Shown here one piece after another: positions 38,203 to 47,525 of a stretch of 64,000 nucleotides of DNA. Where the stretch lies: the NCBI RefSeq assembly GCF_000631985.1, contig NZ_JFYN01000018.1:16862-80861 (forward strand). The letters run 5' to 3'. A program made the position numbers and the translations under genes. Source of the DNA: Pseudomonas sp. RIT288 (lineage in GTDB: Bacteria > Pseudomonadota > Gammaproteobacteria > Pseudomonadales > Pseudomonadaceae). Each line of letters begins with the position of its first letter. The first letter of the stretch is position 1. Below the pieces are notes generated by a model that was not told where the DNA came from, searched no databases, and was given only the letters and a program-made list of their open reading frames with translations.

Positions 38203-39378
38203 TTAAACGCGTTCGAAGACGGTGGAGATGCCTTGGCCGAGACCAATGCACATGGTGGCCACCCCGAAGGTGCCGCCATTCTGCTTCATCACGTTCAGCA
38301 AGGTGCCGGAAATACGGGCGCCGGAGCAACCGAACGGGTGACCCAGGGCGATCGCGCCGCCGTGCAGGTTAACCTTCTCGTTCATCTTGTCGAGCACTTT
38401 CAGATCTTTCAGCACTGGCAGGGCCTGTGCAGCGAAAGCTTCGTTGAGCTCGAAGAAGTCGATATCGTTGATGCCAAGGCCCGCACGCTTCAGGGCTTTT
38501 TGTGTTGCCGGAACTGGACCATAGCCCATGATCGCCGGGTCCACACCCGCCACTGCCATCGAACGGATCACCGCCATCGGCTGGATCCCCAGATCCTGTG
38601 CACGCTGCGCCGACATCACGATCATGCACGAAGCACCATCGGTGATCTGCGACGAAGTACCCGCAGTCACTGTGCCGCCCTTTGGATTGAAGGCAGGCTT
38701 GAGGGCCGCCAGGCTTTCCAGAGTGGTTTCCGGACGAATGGTTTCGTCGTAGTCGAACAGCTTCAGGAAGCCGTTTTCGTCATAGCCCTGCATCGGGATG
38801 ATTTCGTCTTTGAACTTGCCTTCCACCGTCGCCTTATGAGCGAGCTGGTGGGAGCGCACGCCAAAGGCGTCCTGCTGCTCACGGGTGATGCCGTGCATCT
38901 TGCCGAGCATTTCTGCGGTCAGACCCATCATGCCCGAGGCTTTCGCCGCGTACAGCGACATGTGCGGGTTCGGATCGACACCGTGCATCATGCTCACGTG
39001 ACCCATATGCTCGACGCCACCAACCACGAATACGTCACCGTTGCCGGTCATGATCGCTTGCGCCGCGGTGTGCAGAGCGCTCATCGACGAGCCGCACAGG
39101 CGGCTGACGGTCTGGCCGGCCGAGGTGTGCGGGATCTGGGTCATCAGCGACGCCATGCGCGCGATGTTCCAGCCCTGCTCCAGGGTCTGGTTCACACAGC
39201 CCCAGATCACGTCCTCGACTTCAGCAGGATCGACCTTGGCGTTGCGTTCCAGCAGTTTGCTGATCAGGTGCGCCGACATGTCTTCGGCGCGGGTGTTGCG
39301 GTGCATGCCGCCCTTGGAGCGGCCCATCGGAGTACGACCGAAGTCGACAATCACGACGTCTCTAGGATTCAAGCTCAT
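38203..39378 (-). CDS. fadA: 3-ketoacyl-CoA thiolase, beta subunit of the fatty acid oxidation complex
   Basis: This 391-residue thiolase cleaves 3-ketoacyl-CoA with CoA in the last step of beta-oxidation. The nucleophilic Cys95 is in QTVSRLCGSSMSALH, and the C-terminal motifs ALGHPFGCSGAR and MCIGLGQG supply the His and second Cys. It forms the alpha2-beta2 complex with FadB encoded 29 bp upstream. The pair corresponds to PA3014-PA3013 (fadBA5/foaAB), known to be PsrA-repressed. Confidence 0.98.
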   Translation of the reverse strand: MSLNPRDVVIVDFGRTPMGRSKGGMHRNTRAEDMSAHLISKLLERNAKVDPAEVEDVIWGCVNQTLEQGWNIARMASLMTQIPHTSAGQTVSRLCGSSMSALHTAAQAIMTGNGDVFVVGGVEHMGHVSMMHGVDPNPHMSLYAAKASGMMGLTAEMLGKMHGITREQQDAFGVRSHQLAHKATVEGKFKDEIIPMQGYDENGFLKLFDYDETIRPETTLESLAALKPAFNPKGGTVTAGTSSQITDGASCMIVMSAQRAQDLGIQPMAVIRSMAVAGVDPAIMGYGPVPATQKALKRAGLGINDIDFFELNEAFAAQALPVLKDLKVLDKMNEKVNLHGGAIALGHPFGCSGARISGTLLNVMKQNGGTFGVATMCIGLGQGISTVFERV

Positions 39379-39407
39379 AAGTTCACTCTCACTCTAGTTG
39401 GGGGCGC

Positions 39408-41555
39408 TTAACCGAAGAAGCTCTGGCCGTTTTTGGCCATTTCGCGCAGCTTCGCGGTCGGGTGGTACAGCGCGCCCAAATCAGCGTACTGGTCAGCCAG
39501 GGCAACGAACTCGGCAACACCGATCGAATCGATGTAGCGCAGCGCACCGCCACGGAATGGAGGGAAACCGATACCGTAGACCAGACCCATGTCGGCTTCG
39601 GCGGCGGTTTCAACGATGCCGTCTTCCAGGCAACGCACGGTTTCCAGGCACAGCGGAATCATCATCCAGTTGATGATGTCTTCGTCAGTGACTTCGCGCT
39701 GCTCGTAAACGATCGGCTTGAGCACTTCCAGCACCGACGGATCGGCGACTTTCTTCTGCTTGCCTTTCTTGTCGGCTTCATAGGCGTAGAAGCCCTTGCC
39801 GTTCTTCTGGCCCAGACGTTTGGCTTCGTAAAGCACGTCGATAGCCGAGCGACGGTCATCCTTCATGCGATCCGGGAAGCCTTCAGCCATCACGTCACGA
39901 CCGTGGTGACCGGTGTCAATGCCGACCACGTCCATCAGGTACGCCGGGCCCATTGGCCAGCCGAATTTTTCCATGACCTTGTCGATGCGGACGAAGTCCA
40001 CGCCGGCGCTGACCAGTTTGGCGAAACCACCGAAGTACGGGAACAGGACGCGGTTGACCAGGAAGCCCGGGCAGTCGTTGACGACGATCGGGTTCTTGCC
40101 CATTTTCTTGGCGTAGGCAACGGTGGTGGCAATCGCCAGCTCGCTGGACTTCTCGCCCCGGATCACTTCCACCAGCGGCATCATGTGCACCGGGTTGAAG
40201 AAGTGCATGCCGACGAAGTTTTCCGGACGCTTGAGGGCCTTGGCCAGCAGGCTGATGGAAATCGTCGAGGTGTTGGACGCGAGGATGGTGTCCTCTTTGA
40301 CCTTGTCTTCGACTTCAGCCAGTACCGCTTGCTTGACCTTCGGGTTCTCGACCACGGCTTCAACGACCAGGTCGACGTGACCGAAGTCACCGTAGGACAG
40401 GGTCGGACGAATGCCGTTGAGCACTTCAGCCATTTTCGCGGCGGTCATGCGGCCTTTGTCAACGCGGCCAACCAGCAGCTTGGCGGCTTCGGCCAGACCC
40501 TGCTCGATACCGTGCTCGTTGATATCCTTCATCAGGATCGGCGTGCCTTTGGAGGCCGACTGATAGGCGATACCGCCGCCCATGATGCCGGCGCCCAGTA
40601 CGGCTGCCTGCTTCACGTCCTTGGCGATTTCGTCGTAGGCCTTGGCCTTTTTCTTCAGTTCCTGATCGTTCAGGAACAGGCCGATCAAGCTCTGCGCAGC
40701 AGACGTCTTGGCCAGTTTGACGAAACCGGCGGCTTCGACTTCCAGCGCCTTGTCACGACCGAAGTTCGCGGCTTTCTGGATGGTCTTGATTGCTTCAACT
40801 GGCGCCGGGTAGTTCGGGCCAGCTTGCCCTGCCACGAAACCTTTGGCGGTTTCGAAAGCCATCATCTGTTCAATGGCGTTCAACTTGAGTTTTTCAAGTT
40901 TTGGCTGACGCTTGGCCTTGTAATCAAACTCGCCGGAGATGGCGCGCTTGATCAGTTCAAGGGCAGCTTCCTGCAGCTTCTCTGGAGCAACCACGGCGTC
41001 GACGGCGCTGACTTTCAGGGCGTCTTCAGGACGGTTTTCCTTGCCGGCGGCAATCCACTCGATGGCGTTATCGACGCCGATCAGGCGCGGCAGACGCACG
41101 GTACCGCCGAAGCCCGGGTAGATGCCCAGTTTGACTTCCGGCAGACCGATCTTGGCCTTGGTCGACATGACGCGGTAATCCGCTGCCAGGCACATTTCCA
41201 GACCGCCACCCAGGGCGATGCCGTTGATCGCGGCCACGGTCGGAACGTTGAGGTCTTCGAAATCGCTGAAGATCTTGTTGGCTTCGAGATTGCCAGCAAC
41301 CAGCTCGGCATCCGGCAGCTTGAAGTTGTCGACAAATTCGGTGATGTCGGCGCCGACGATGAATACGTCCTTGCCACTGCTGACGATCACGCCCTTGATC
41401 GAAGCATCTGCCTTGATGGTGTCCACGGCCTGACGCAGTTCGTTCAGGGTAAGACGGTTGAACTTGTTGACGGACTCACCCTTGAGGTCGAATTTCAATT
41501 CGACGATGCCACTTTCAAGAGCTTTAACCGTGATGGCTTTACCTTCGTAAATCAT
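39408..41555 (-). CDS. fadB: Fatty acid oxidation complex alpha subunit
   Basis: The 715-residue multifunctional enzyme has an N-terminal enoyl-CoA hydratase/isomerase domain (AINGIALGGGLEMCLAADYR, about 105-125) and a 3-hydroxyacyl-CoA dehydrogenase half with the NAD motif VLGAGIMGGGIAY near 318. The ATG at 41555 has GGAG 9 bp upstream and gives the family N-terminus MIYEGKAITV; the frame runs open to 41708 but that part lacks similarity. It is first in the fadBA operon. A PsrA-like site lies upstream at 41719-41732. Confidence 0.98.
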   Translation of the reverse strand: MIYEGKAITVKALESGIVELKFDLKGESVNKFNRLTLNELRQAVDTIKADASIKGVIVSSGKDVFIVGADITEFVDNFKLPDAELVAGNLEANKIFSDFEDLNVPTVAAINGIALGGGLEMCLAADYRVMSTKAKIGLPEVKLGIYPGFGGTVRLPRLIGVDNAIEWIAAGKENRPEDALKVSAVDAVVAPEKLQEAALELIKRAISGEFDYKAKRQPKLEKLKLNAIEQMMAFETAKGFVAGQAGPNYPAPVEAIKTIQKAANFGRDKALEVEAAGFVKLAKTSAAQSLIGLFLNDQELKKKAKAYDEIAKDVKQAAVLGAGIMGGGIAYQSASKGTPILMKDINEHGIEQGLAEAAKLLVGRVDKGRMTAAKMAEVLNGIRPTLSYGDFGHVDLVVEAVVENPKVKQAVLAEVEDKVKEDTILASNTSTISISLLAKALKRPENFVGMHFFNPVHMMPLVEVIRGEKSSELAIATTVAYAKKMGKNPIVVNDCPGFLVNRVLFPYFGGFAKLVSAGVDFVRIDKVMEKFGWPMGPAYLMDVVGIDTGHHGRDVMAEGFPDRMKDDRRSAIDVLYEAKRLGQKNGKGFYAYEADKKGKQKKVADPSVLEVLKPIVYEQREVTDEDIINWMMIPLCLETVRCLEDGIVETAAEADMGLVYGIGFPPFRGGALRYIDSIGVAEFVALADQYADLGALYHPTAKLREMAKNGQSFFG

Positions 41556-41718
41556 CAACTGATCTCCACGATATGGAAGCTGAACAGTACACGTCGGACG
41601 CAGGTAAATGGCTCGGCAGGACGCTTTTTCGTCGATGCTGACGCCAATCCACCCGGCACACCCGCCAACGCGATAGTCGGGATTCTGTAGGAGCAGTCTG
41701 TAAGACAAACGCTCAATT

Positions 41719-41732
41719 CATACGCCCGTTTG
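41719..41732. promoter_or_regulatory. Candidate PsrA operator upstream of fadB
   Basis: CATAC-GCCC-GTTTG matches the PsrA motif with one mismatch (CAAAC expected). A separate perfect half CAAAC lies at 41706-41710. It is about 165 bp upstream of fadB. PsrA repression of this operon is established in P. aeruginosa. Confidence 0.5.
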
Positions 41733-42015
41733 ATTTGGGTACGTCACCTTCACGGAATTTCCAACAATTGTCAATCGCCCAAAATACGGGTTGAAATGCG
41801 ACTTTGTGGTCATTTCCGTTGCACACAGATCCGCAACACGCAGCTGCATGCAGAGCCATTCATAGAATCAATAGTTAGAAAAGTCGCCCTAATTCACGGC
41901 AACCCGTGTTTAACAGGCTACGCTGGCGAAATCCCGGCGAAAAATATGAACGCTTTCGGCGAATGCCTGGCGTAGGATCAGCTCACAGCGAATTACCGGC
42001 CTGCCTGGCCAACCC

Positions 42016-42042
42016 GCCCGATGATGTTGTCGGGCTTTTTAT
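42016..42042 (+). terminator. Orphan plus-strand terminator; possible sRNA 3' end
   Basis: The stem GCCCGA / TCGGGC with loop TGATGTTG is followed by TTTTTATT. Both flanking genes (fadB and the gene at 42152) are on the minus strand, so this U-run serves no annotated gene. A transcript starting in 41760-42000 would be a small RNA of up to about 200 nt. The gap 41556-42015 otherwise holds the fadB promoter region, and I see no ORF or tRNA in it. Confidence 0.55.
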
Positions 42043-42060
42043 TGCTTGCGAAATGCCCCC

Positions 42061-42137
42061 TGTAGGAGCTGCCGCAGGCTGCGATCTTTTGATCTTAAAA
42101 ACATAATCAAGAGATCGCAGCCTGCGGCAGCTCCTAC
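42061..42137. repeat. REP palindrome, family A copy 4
   Basis: Arms TGTAGGAGCTGCCGCAGGCT at 42061 onward and the complement ending at 42137 pair almost perfectly around an AT-rich loop. It ends 14 bp from the stop of the minus-strand gene at 42152. Confidence 0.88.
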
Positions 42138-42151
42138 GGGGAATTCGTAAT

Positions 42152-42589
42152 TCAGGCGAGGGCTTTGAGAGTGGCGTCGATGTACTGCAAGACTTCAGCT
42201 TCACCCTTCTCGCCCCAGTACAAGGCGATCATCTGCTTGTCGGCCTCGACCTTGAACACGTTGCCCGGCAACTTTTCGAAATGATCGAGCAGCAACCGGT
42301 CTTCGCAGACTTCCTGCCACTGATTGACCCATACCCCCGGCGATTTCTGCCAGTAAGTCCAGCACGCCGGCTGGGTGCCACGCCGCGGCCGATGATATTG
42401 CGCGCACGGGCTGGGCGGTTCCTGAGACAGCCAGTGCGGCCACTCCTGAGGTGCCAGCTGCATGGCCAGCCCGATGCGCCGCGCCTCCATGCGCAGGGCC
42501 ATTCGGCCACTCTGCACGCGCGATGGGCGCAACCACGCCAGTGGACTCAAAACCACCAGCAGGATTGACACCACCAACCAGACCGTCAT
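42152..42589 (-). CDS. Hypothetical inner-membrane-anchored protein
   Basis: This 145-residue protein has one N-terminal hydrophobic segment (VWLVVSILLVVLSPLAWL, about residues 3-20) followed by RPSRVQSGRMALRMEARRIGLAMQL, and a soluble C-terminal part containing three Cys. It resembles the small hypothetical that neighbours the universal stress gene in other Pseudomonas. The function is not recognised. Positive charges after the helix suggest the bulk is cytoplasmic. Confidence 0.7.
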   Translation of the reverse strand: MTVWLVVSILLVVLSPLAWLRPSRVQSGRMALRMEARRIGLAMQLAPQEWPHWLSQEPPSPCAQYHRPRRGTQPACWTYWQKSPGVWVNQWQEVCEDRLLLDHFEKLPGNVFKVEADKQMIALYWGEKGEAEVLQYIDATLKALA

Positions 42590-42692
42590 ATCTCTACTCC
42601 CGACTTAAGGTGAGCGCATCGTGTCACTTTGGAACCAATGCGCTTGAAACCAGCCATACTTAACAATATTGAACCGCCACGAGGAGCACCTC

Positions 42693-43130
42693 ATGCCCTA
42701 CAACCATATCCTGGTCGCCGTTGACCTGACCGAAGAGTGCGACCCTGTGATTCACCGTGCCCGAGAGCTGTCGGTTAGCAATGGCGCCAAGCTGTCGCTG
42801 GTGCATATCGTCGAACCGATGGCCATGGCATTCGGCGGCGATGTACCGATGGATCTGTCACAACTGCAACAGCAGCAGTTCGATCAGGCCAAGGAGCGAC
42901 TTGAACGCCTGAAAGCCAAATATGTAGAGCTTGAGGGCGCCAATTGCCACCTGACCTATGGCCAGCCACGACAGGAAATCCATCATTTCGCCAAGGAAAA
43001 CACTTGCGATCTTATCGTGGTCGGCAGCCATGGCCGTCACGGTTTGGCGCTATTGCTGGGCTCCACAGCCAACGACGTGCTGCACGGCGCGCCATGCGAT
43101 GTTTTGGCGGTACATCTGGTCAAACGTTGA
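42693..43130 (+). CDS. Universal stress protein A family
   Basis: The 145-residue cytoplasmic protein has the UspA pattern: ILVAVDLTEECDPVIHRA at the N-terminus and the nucleotide-type motif VVGSHGRHGLALLLGSTANDVL near the C-terminus. The G-2x-G-9x-G(S/T) glycine pattern is compatible with ATP binding. Such proteins build up in growth arrest. The ATG at 42693 is preceded by GAGGAGC. It is divergent from the hypothetical membrane gene. Confidence 0.92.
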   Translation: MPYNHILVAVDLTEECDPVIHRARELSVSNGAKLSLVHIVEPMAMAFGGDVPMDLSQLQQQQFDQAKERLERLKAKYVELEGANCHLTYGQPRQEIHHFAKENTCDLIVVGSHGRHGLALLLGSTANDVLHGAPCDVLAVHLVKR

Positions 43131-43142
43131 AACACTGATCAT

Positions 43143-43230
43143 TGTGGGAGCGAGCCCGCTCGAAGGCGTCGGCACATTCAGCATCAATGCCGCCTGACAC
43201 ACCGCATTCGCGAGCAGGCTAGCTCCCACA
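43143..43230. repeat. REP palindrome, family B copy 3 (diverged)
   Basis: TGTGGGAGCGAGCCCGCTCG (43144 onward) pairs imperfectly with CGCGAGCAGGCTAGCTCCCACA ending at 43230. It lies just after the universal stress gene. Confidence 0.75.
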
Positions 43231-43251
43231 TCAGGTCTCCACCCGTATATG

Positions 43252-43290
43252 AAAAGCCCGGGGCTCATCACTGAGCGCCGGGCTTTTTTT
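43252..43290. terminator. Bidirectional terminator between usp and uup
   Basis: The stem AAAAGCCCGG / CCGGGCTTTT encloses a loop that can fold again (GGCTCATCACTGAGCG). A T7 run follows on the plus strand and an A-run lies on the other side. It serves two convergent genes. Confidence 0.93.
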
Positions 43291-43303
43291 GTTACCGGAT
43301 CAA

Positions 43304-45226
43304 TCAGGCATCCAGCTCGGCCCAACGCTCCACCAGTGCATCCAGTTCTGCCTGCAACTGCTCCAGCGAAGCAATCACCTTGGCCGTTTCTGCCGGCGGA
43401 CGCTGATAGAAACCGGCTTCAGCCATCTCAGCCTCGACCGCAGCGATCTGCTGTTCCTTGGCATCGATGTCGCCCGGCAACGCTTCCAGCTCGCGCTGCA
43501 GCTTGTAGCTCAGCTTCTTCTTGGCTGCCGGTGCGGCAGCGGCAGGTGCGGCAACCACGGCAGGTTCAGCAGTGACCACCGCCGAATTCAAGTCAGCCTT
43601 GCCCGACTTGCTCTCGGTCACACCCAGCAAGCGCGGCGAGCCGCCCTGACGGATCCAGTCCTGATAGCCACCGACGTATTCACGCACCTTGCCTTCACCT
43701 TCGAAGACCAGGGTGCTGGTCACCACGTTGTCGAGGAATGCCCGGTCGTGGCTGACCATCAGCACCGTGCCGTTGAAGGTCAGCAGCACTTCTTCGAGCA
43801 GCTCGAGGGTTTCCACGTCGAGGTCGTTGGTCGGTTCGTCGAGTACCAGCAGGTTCGCCGGTTTGCTGAACAGTTTGGCCAGCAGCAAGCGCGCACGCTC
43901 GCCACCGGACAGCGCCTTGACCGGCGTGCGCGCACGCTGCGGGCTGAACAGGAAGTCACCGAGGTAGCTCAGGACGTGGCGGCTCTGGCCGTCGATATCG
44001 ATGAAGTCGCGGCCTTCGGCGACGTTGTCGATCACGGTCTTTTCCAGATCCAGCTGATGGCGCAACTGATCGAAGTAGGCCACATCGATGCGCGTGCCCT
44101 CTTCCACTTTGCCGCTGGTCGGCTGCAGACCGTTGAGCATCAGCTTCAGCAGGGTGGTCTTGCCGGTACCGTTGGCGCCGAGCAGACCGATACGGTCGCC
44201 GCGCTGCAGAACCATCGAGAAGTCCTTGATCAGGTACGGACCGTCCGGGTGATGGAAGCTGACATTTTCCAGCACCATCACTTGCTTGCCGGACTTGTCG
44301 GCAGTTTCCAGCTGGATATTCGCCTTGCCGGTACGCTCGCGCCGCTCGCTGCGCTCAACACGCAGGGCTTTAAGGGCGCGCACACGGCCTTCGTTACGGG
44401 TCCGACGGGCCTTGATGCCCTGACGGATCCACACTTCTTCCTGGGCCAGACGCTTGTCGAACAGCGCGTTGGCGGTTTCTTCAGCGGCCAGCGCGGCTTC
44501 TTTGTGCACGAGGAAGCTGGCGTAGTCGCCGTTCCAGTCGATCAGGCCGCCGCGATCCAGTTCGAGGATGCGCGTGGCGAGGTTTTGCAGGAAGGAACGG
44601 TCGTGCGTGATGAACAGCACGGCGCCCTGGAAATCCTTCAGGGCTTCTTCGAGCCAGGCAATCGCGCCGATGTCCAGGTGGTTGGTCGGTTCGTCGAGCA
44701 GCAGCAGATCCGGTTCGGACACCAGCGCCTGCGCCAGCAGGACGCGACGACGCCAGCCGCCGGACAACTCGGCGAGGGTCTTGTCGGCCGGCAGTTGCAG
44801 GCGGCTCAGAGTGCTGTCGACCAGGGTCTGCAAGCGCCAGCCGTCACGGGCTTCGAGGTCGTGCTGAACGTGCATCAGCTTGTCCAGATCGGCGTCGGTG
44901 ACGATGTTCTGGCTCAGGTGATGATATTCGGCGAGCAAGGCGCCAACGCCGTCGAGGCCTTCGGCAACCACATCGAATACGGTCCGCCCGTCGGCCACTG
45001 GCAATTCTTGCGGCAATTCGCCGATTTTCAGACCGGGGGCACGCCACACCGAGCCGTCATCGGGCTTCTGGTCGCCCTTGACCAGCTTCATCATGCTGGA
45101 TTTGCCAGTGCCGTTGCGGCCGATGATGCACACCCGCTCACCACGGGCGATCTGCCAGGACACCTTGTCCAACAACGGCATCGCGCCGAATGCAAGGGAC
45201 ACATCGCTGAATTTGAGCAGGGTCAT
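43304..45226 (-). CDS. uup: ABC-F ATPase Uup
   Basis: This 640-residue cytoplasmic protein has two ABC cassettes and no membrane domain. Walker A motifs are GRNGTGKSS and GANGTGKTT; signatures are LSGGWRRRVLL and LSGGERARLLL. A linker separates the cassettes and a charged C-terminal coiled coil (about 545-640) is present, as in Uup, which binds DNA/branched structures and acts on ribosome-related functions. The ATG at 45226 follows GGAG; an in-frame extension to 45253 is not supported. Confidence 0.93.
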   Translation of the reverse strand: MTLLKFSDVSLAFGAMPLLDKVSWQIARGERVCIIGRNGTGKSSMMKLVKGDQKPDDGSVWRAPGLKIGELPQELPVADGRTVFDVVAEGLDGVGALLAEYHHLSQNIVTDADLDKLMHVQHDLEARDGWRLQTLVDSTLSRLQLPADKTLAELSGGWRRRVLLAQALVSEPDLLLLDEPTNHLDIGAIAWLEEALKDFQGAVLFITHDRSFLQNLATRILELDRGGLIDWNGDYASFLVHKEAALAAEETANALFDKRLAQEEVWIRQGIKARRTRNEGRVRALKALRVERSERRERTGKANIQLETADKSGKQVMVLENVSFHHPDGPYLIKDFSMVLQRGDRIGLLGANGTGKTTLLKLMLNGLQPTSGKVEEGTRIDVAYFDQLRHQLDLEKTVIDNVAEGRDFIDIDGQSRHVLSYLGDFLFSPQRARTPVKALSGGERARLLLAKLFSKPANLLVLDEPTNDLDVETLELLEEVLLTFNGTVLMVSHDRAFLDNVVTSTLVFEGEGKVREYVGGYQDWIRQGGSPRLLGVTESKSGKADLNSAVVTAEPAVVAAPAAAAPAAKKKLSYKLQRELEALPGDIDAKEQQIAAVEAEMAEAGFYQRPPAETAKVIASLEQLQAELDALVERWAELDA

Positions 45227-45440
45227 GAGCTTCTCCAAAAACCGGGCGCGCATTCTACCTGAGTTAGGTCCTCAGCAGGCCGCCAATTTGTCTGCCGAAG
45301 CACTCTGCACAACATTTGTTGCGAACTTGTGCTGCGAGACCGGCAAAGCTTTCGCCCGTTGCTGGCAAAAGGCTAAGCTACAGACAATTCAGTGCTGGCC
45401 ACGGCCGGTGCTTGTCATGATTTCTCTGCCCGGATGTCTC

Positions 45441-47369
45441 ATGCGCAGTCGCCTTTTCAGTGTCTTGTCCTGTTTGCTACTTACCGCCGCTGCCGCTCAA
45501 TCCGCCCAGGCGGTGGACCTGTCCACCCAACGCCAGTATTACGATGAAGCCAAACGCGCCTTGGCCAAAGGCGATACCGGCCCGTACTTTCGTTACAGCC
45601 AGGCCTTGGCCGATTACCCGCTGGAACCGTACCTGGCCTACGACGAACTGACCGCGCGTCTGAAGACCGCGAGCAACGCCGAGATCGAGAAATTCCTCGC
45701 CGAGCACGGCGACCTGCCCCAGGCCAACTGGATGAAGTTGCGCTGGTTGCGCTGGCTCGCCGACCGTGGCGACTGGGCCACCTTCACCAAATATTACGAC
45801 CCTAAACTCAACTTCACTGAACTGGACTGCCTCAATGCGCAGTACCAGATCAGCAGCGGCCACAAGGCCGAGGGTTATGCCAACGCCGACAAATTGTGGC
45901 TGACCGGCAAATCGCAACCGGCCGCCTGTGACGGGCTGTTCGGAATCTGGGCCGCCGACGGTCAGTTGACTGAACAGAAACGCTGGGAGCGCACCAAACT
46001 CGCTGCCCAGGCGCGCAACTATCCATTGGCCAACAGCCTGGTCAACGGCCTGACCACCCTCGCTCCGCGCGGTCGTCTGCTAGTGGATGTGGCGCAAAAA
46101 CCCGAGCTGCTCAATCAACCATCGCGCTTCACCCCGGCCGACGAGCCGATGTCCGACGTGGTCAGCCTCGGTCTGCGCCGCCTCGCCCGTCAGGACCCGG
46201 ACAAGGCCATGGCCCTGCTCGACGGATACGCCAGCAGCATGCATTTCTCCCGTGACGAAAAAGTCGCGATTGCCCGGGAAATCGGCCTGACCCTGGCCCG
46301 GCGTTTCGACAGCCGCGCGCTGGACGTGATGACCAAATACGATCCGGAGCTGCGTGACAACACCGTGTCCGAATGGCGCCTGCGTCTGCTGCTGCGCCTG
46401 GCACGCTGGGACGATGCTTATCAGTTGACCCGTCGCTTGCCACAGGATCTGGCGACCACCAACCGCTGGCGCTACTGGCAGGCGCGCAGTCTGGAACTGG
46501 CCCAGCCACAAAACCCGGAAGCACAGACCCTTTACAAAAACCTTGCGCGCGAACGTGACTTCTACGGTTTCCTCGCCGCCGACCGCTCGCAATCGCCGTA
46601 CTCGCTGAACAACAAGCCGCTGGTCCTCAGCCAGGCGCTGATCAACAAGGTGCGCAACACCCCAGGCGTACGCCGCGCGCTGGAATTCCATGCGCGCGGA
46701 CAGATCGTCGACGGGCGCCGCGAGTGGTATCACGTCAGCCGTCATTTCAATCGTGACGAAATGGTTGCCCAGGCCAAACTGGCCTACGACCTGAAATGGT
46801 ATTTCCCGGCGATCCGCACCATCAGTCAGGCGCAATACTGGGACGACCTGGACATCCGCTTCCCGATGGCCCACCGCGACACCCTCGTGCGTGAAGCCAA
46901 GACGCGTGGCCTGCATTCAAGCTGGGTGTTCGCCATCACTCGCCAGGAAAGCGCCTTCATGGACGACGCCCGCTCCGGCGTCGGCGCCAGCGGTCTGATG
47001 CAGTTGATGCCCGCCACTGCCAAGGAAACCGCGCGCAAGTTCAGCATCCCGCTGGCCTCACCGCAGCAAGTGCTCGATCCGGACAAGAACATCCAGCTCG
47101 GCGCCGCTTACCTGAGCCAGGTGCACAGCCAGTTCAACGGCAACCGCGTCCTGGCCTCAGCCGCCTACAACGCCGGCCCCGGCCGCGTACGCCAATGGCT
47201 GCGCGGCGCCGATCACCTGAGCTTCGACGTCTGGGTGGAAAGCATTCCGTTCGACGAAACCCGCCAATACGTGCAGAACGTGCTGTCGTACTCGGTGATC
47301 TACGGGCAGAAGCTCAATTCGCCGCAACCGCTGGTGGATTGGCATGAGCGGTATTTTGATGATCAATGA
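45441..47369 (+). CDS. slt: Soluble lytic murein transglycosylase
   Basis: The 642-residue periplasmic enzyme has a Sec signal peptide (cleavage near AQA/VD), a long alpha-helical superhelix and a C-terminal SLT domain. The catalytic Glu is in ITRQESAFMDDARSGVGASGLMQLMP (the ESAF motif), with AAYNAGPGRVRQWL later. It cleaves glycan strands with formation of 1,6-anhydro-MurNAc. The ATG at 45441 gives the signal peptide; an ATG at 45417 would add eight residues. It is divergent from uup. Confidence 0.95.
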   Translation: MRSRLFSVLSCLLLTAAAAQSAQAVDLSTQRQYYDEAKRALAKGDTGPYFRYSQALADYPLEPYLAYDELTARLKTASNAEIEKFLAEHGDLPQANWMKLRWLRWLADRGDWATFTKYYDPKLNFTELDCLNAQYQISSGHKAEGYANADKLWLTGKSQPAACDGLFGIWAADGQLTEQKRWERTKLAAQARNYPLANSLVNGLTTLAPRGRLLVDVAQKPELLNQPSRFTPADEPMSDVVSLGLRRLARQDPDKAMALLDGYASSMHFSRDEKVAIAREIGLTLARRFDSRALDVMTKYDPELRDNTVSEWRLRLLLRLARWDDAYQLTRRLPQDLATTNRWRYWQARSLELAQPQNPEAQTLYKNLARERDFYGFLAADRSQSPYSLNNKPLVLSQALINKVRNTPGVRRALEFHARGQIVDGRREWYHVSRHFNRDEMVAQAKLAYDLKWYFPAIRTISQAQYWDDLDIRFPMAHRDTLVREAKTRGLHSSWVFAITRQESAFMDDARSGVGASGLMQLMPATAKETARKFSIPLASPQQVLDPDKNIQLGAAYLSQVHSQFNGNRVLASAAYNAGPGRVRQWLRGADHLSFDVWVESIPFDETRQYVQNVLSYSVIYGQKLNSPQPLVDWHERYFDDQ

Positions 47370-47371
47370 TC

Positions 47372-47525
47372 TGTAGGAGCTGCCGTAGATTCGGGCCGCG
47401 TTCGGACGATCTTTTGATCTTTATCCTCAATCATAAAAAATGCCCGCATCGATGGATGCGGGCATTTTTTACGTAAAGATCAAAAGATCGTCCGAACGCG
47501 GCCCGAACCTGCAGCAGCTCCTACA
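47372..47525. repeat. REP palindrome, family A copy 5, with a terminator nested in its loop
   Basis: The arms TGTAGGAGCTGCCGTAGATT... and its complement ending at 47525 are about 50 bp long, with the variant core GGGCCGCGTTCGGACGATC. A rho-independent terminator lies in the loop at 47435-47470. The right arm overlaps the stop codon of the ABC gene (its TAG is part of GTAGGAG). Confidence 0.88.
47435..47470. terminator. Bidirectional terminator nested in the REP pair
   Basis: The perfect 16-bp stem AAAAAATGCCCGCATC / GATGCGGGCATTTTTT surrounds a GATG loop. It can terminate both the plus-strand slt and the minus-strand ABC gene. Confidence 0.93.

Noticed and set aside
39462..41690. 742-codon plus-strand frame opposite fadB
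   Set aside because: Antisense shadow of fadB with biased composition (many His, Gln, Val) and no domain.
43289..45262. 657-codon plus-strand frame opposite uup
   Set aside because: Shadow of uup; the minus strand has both ABC cassettes intact.
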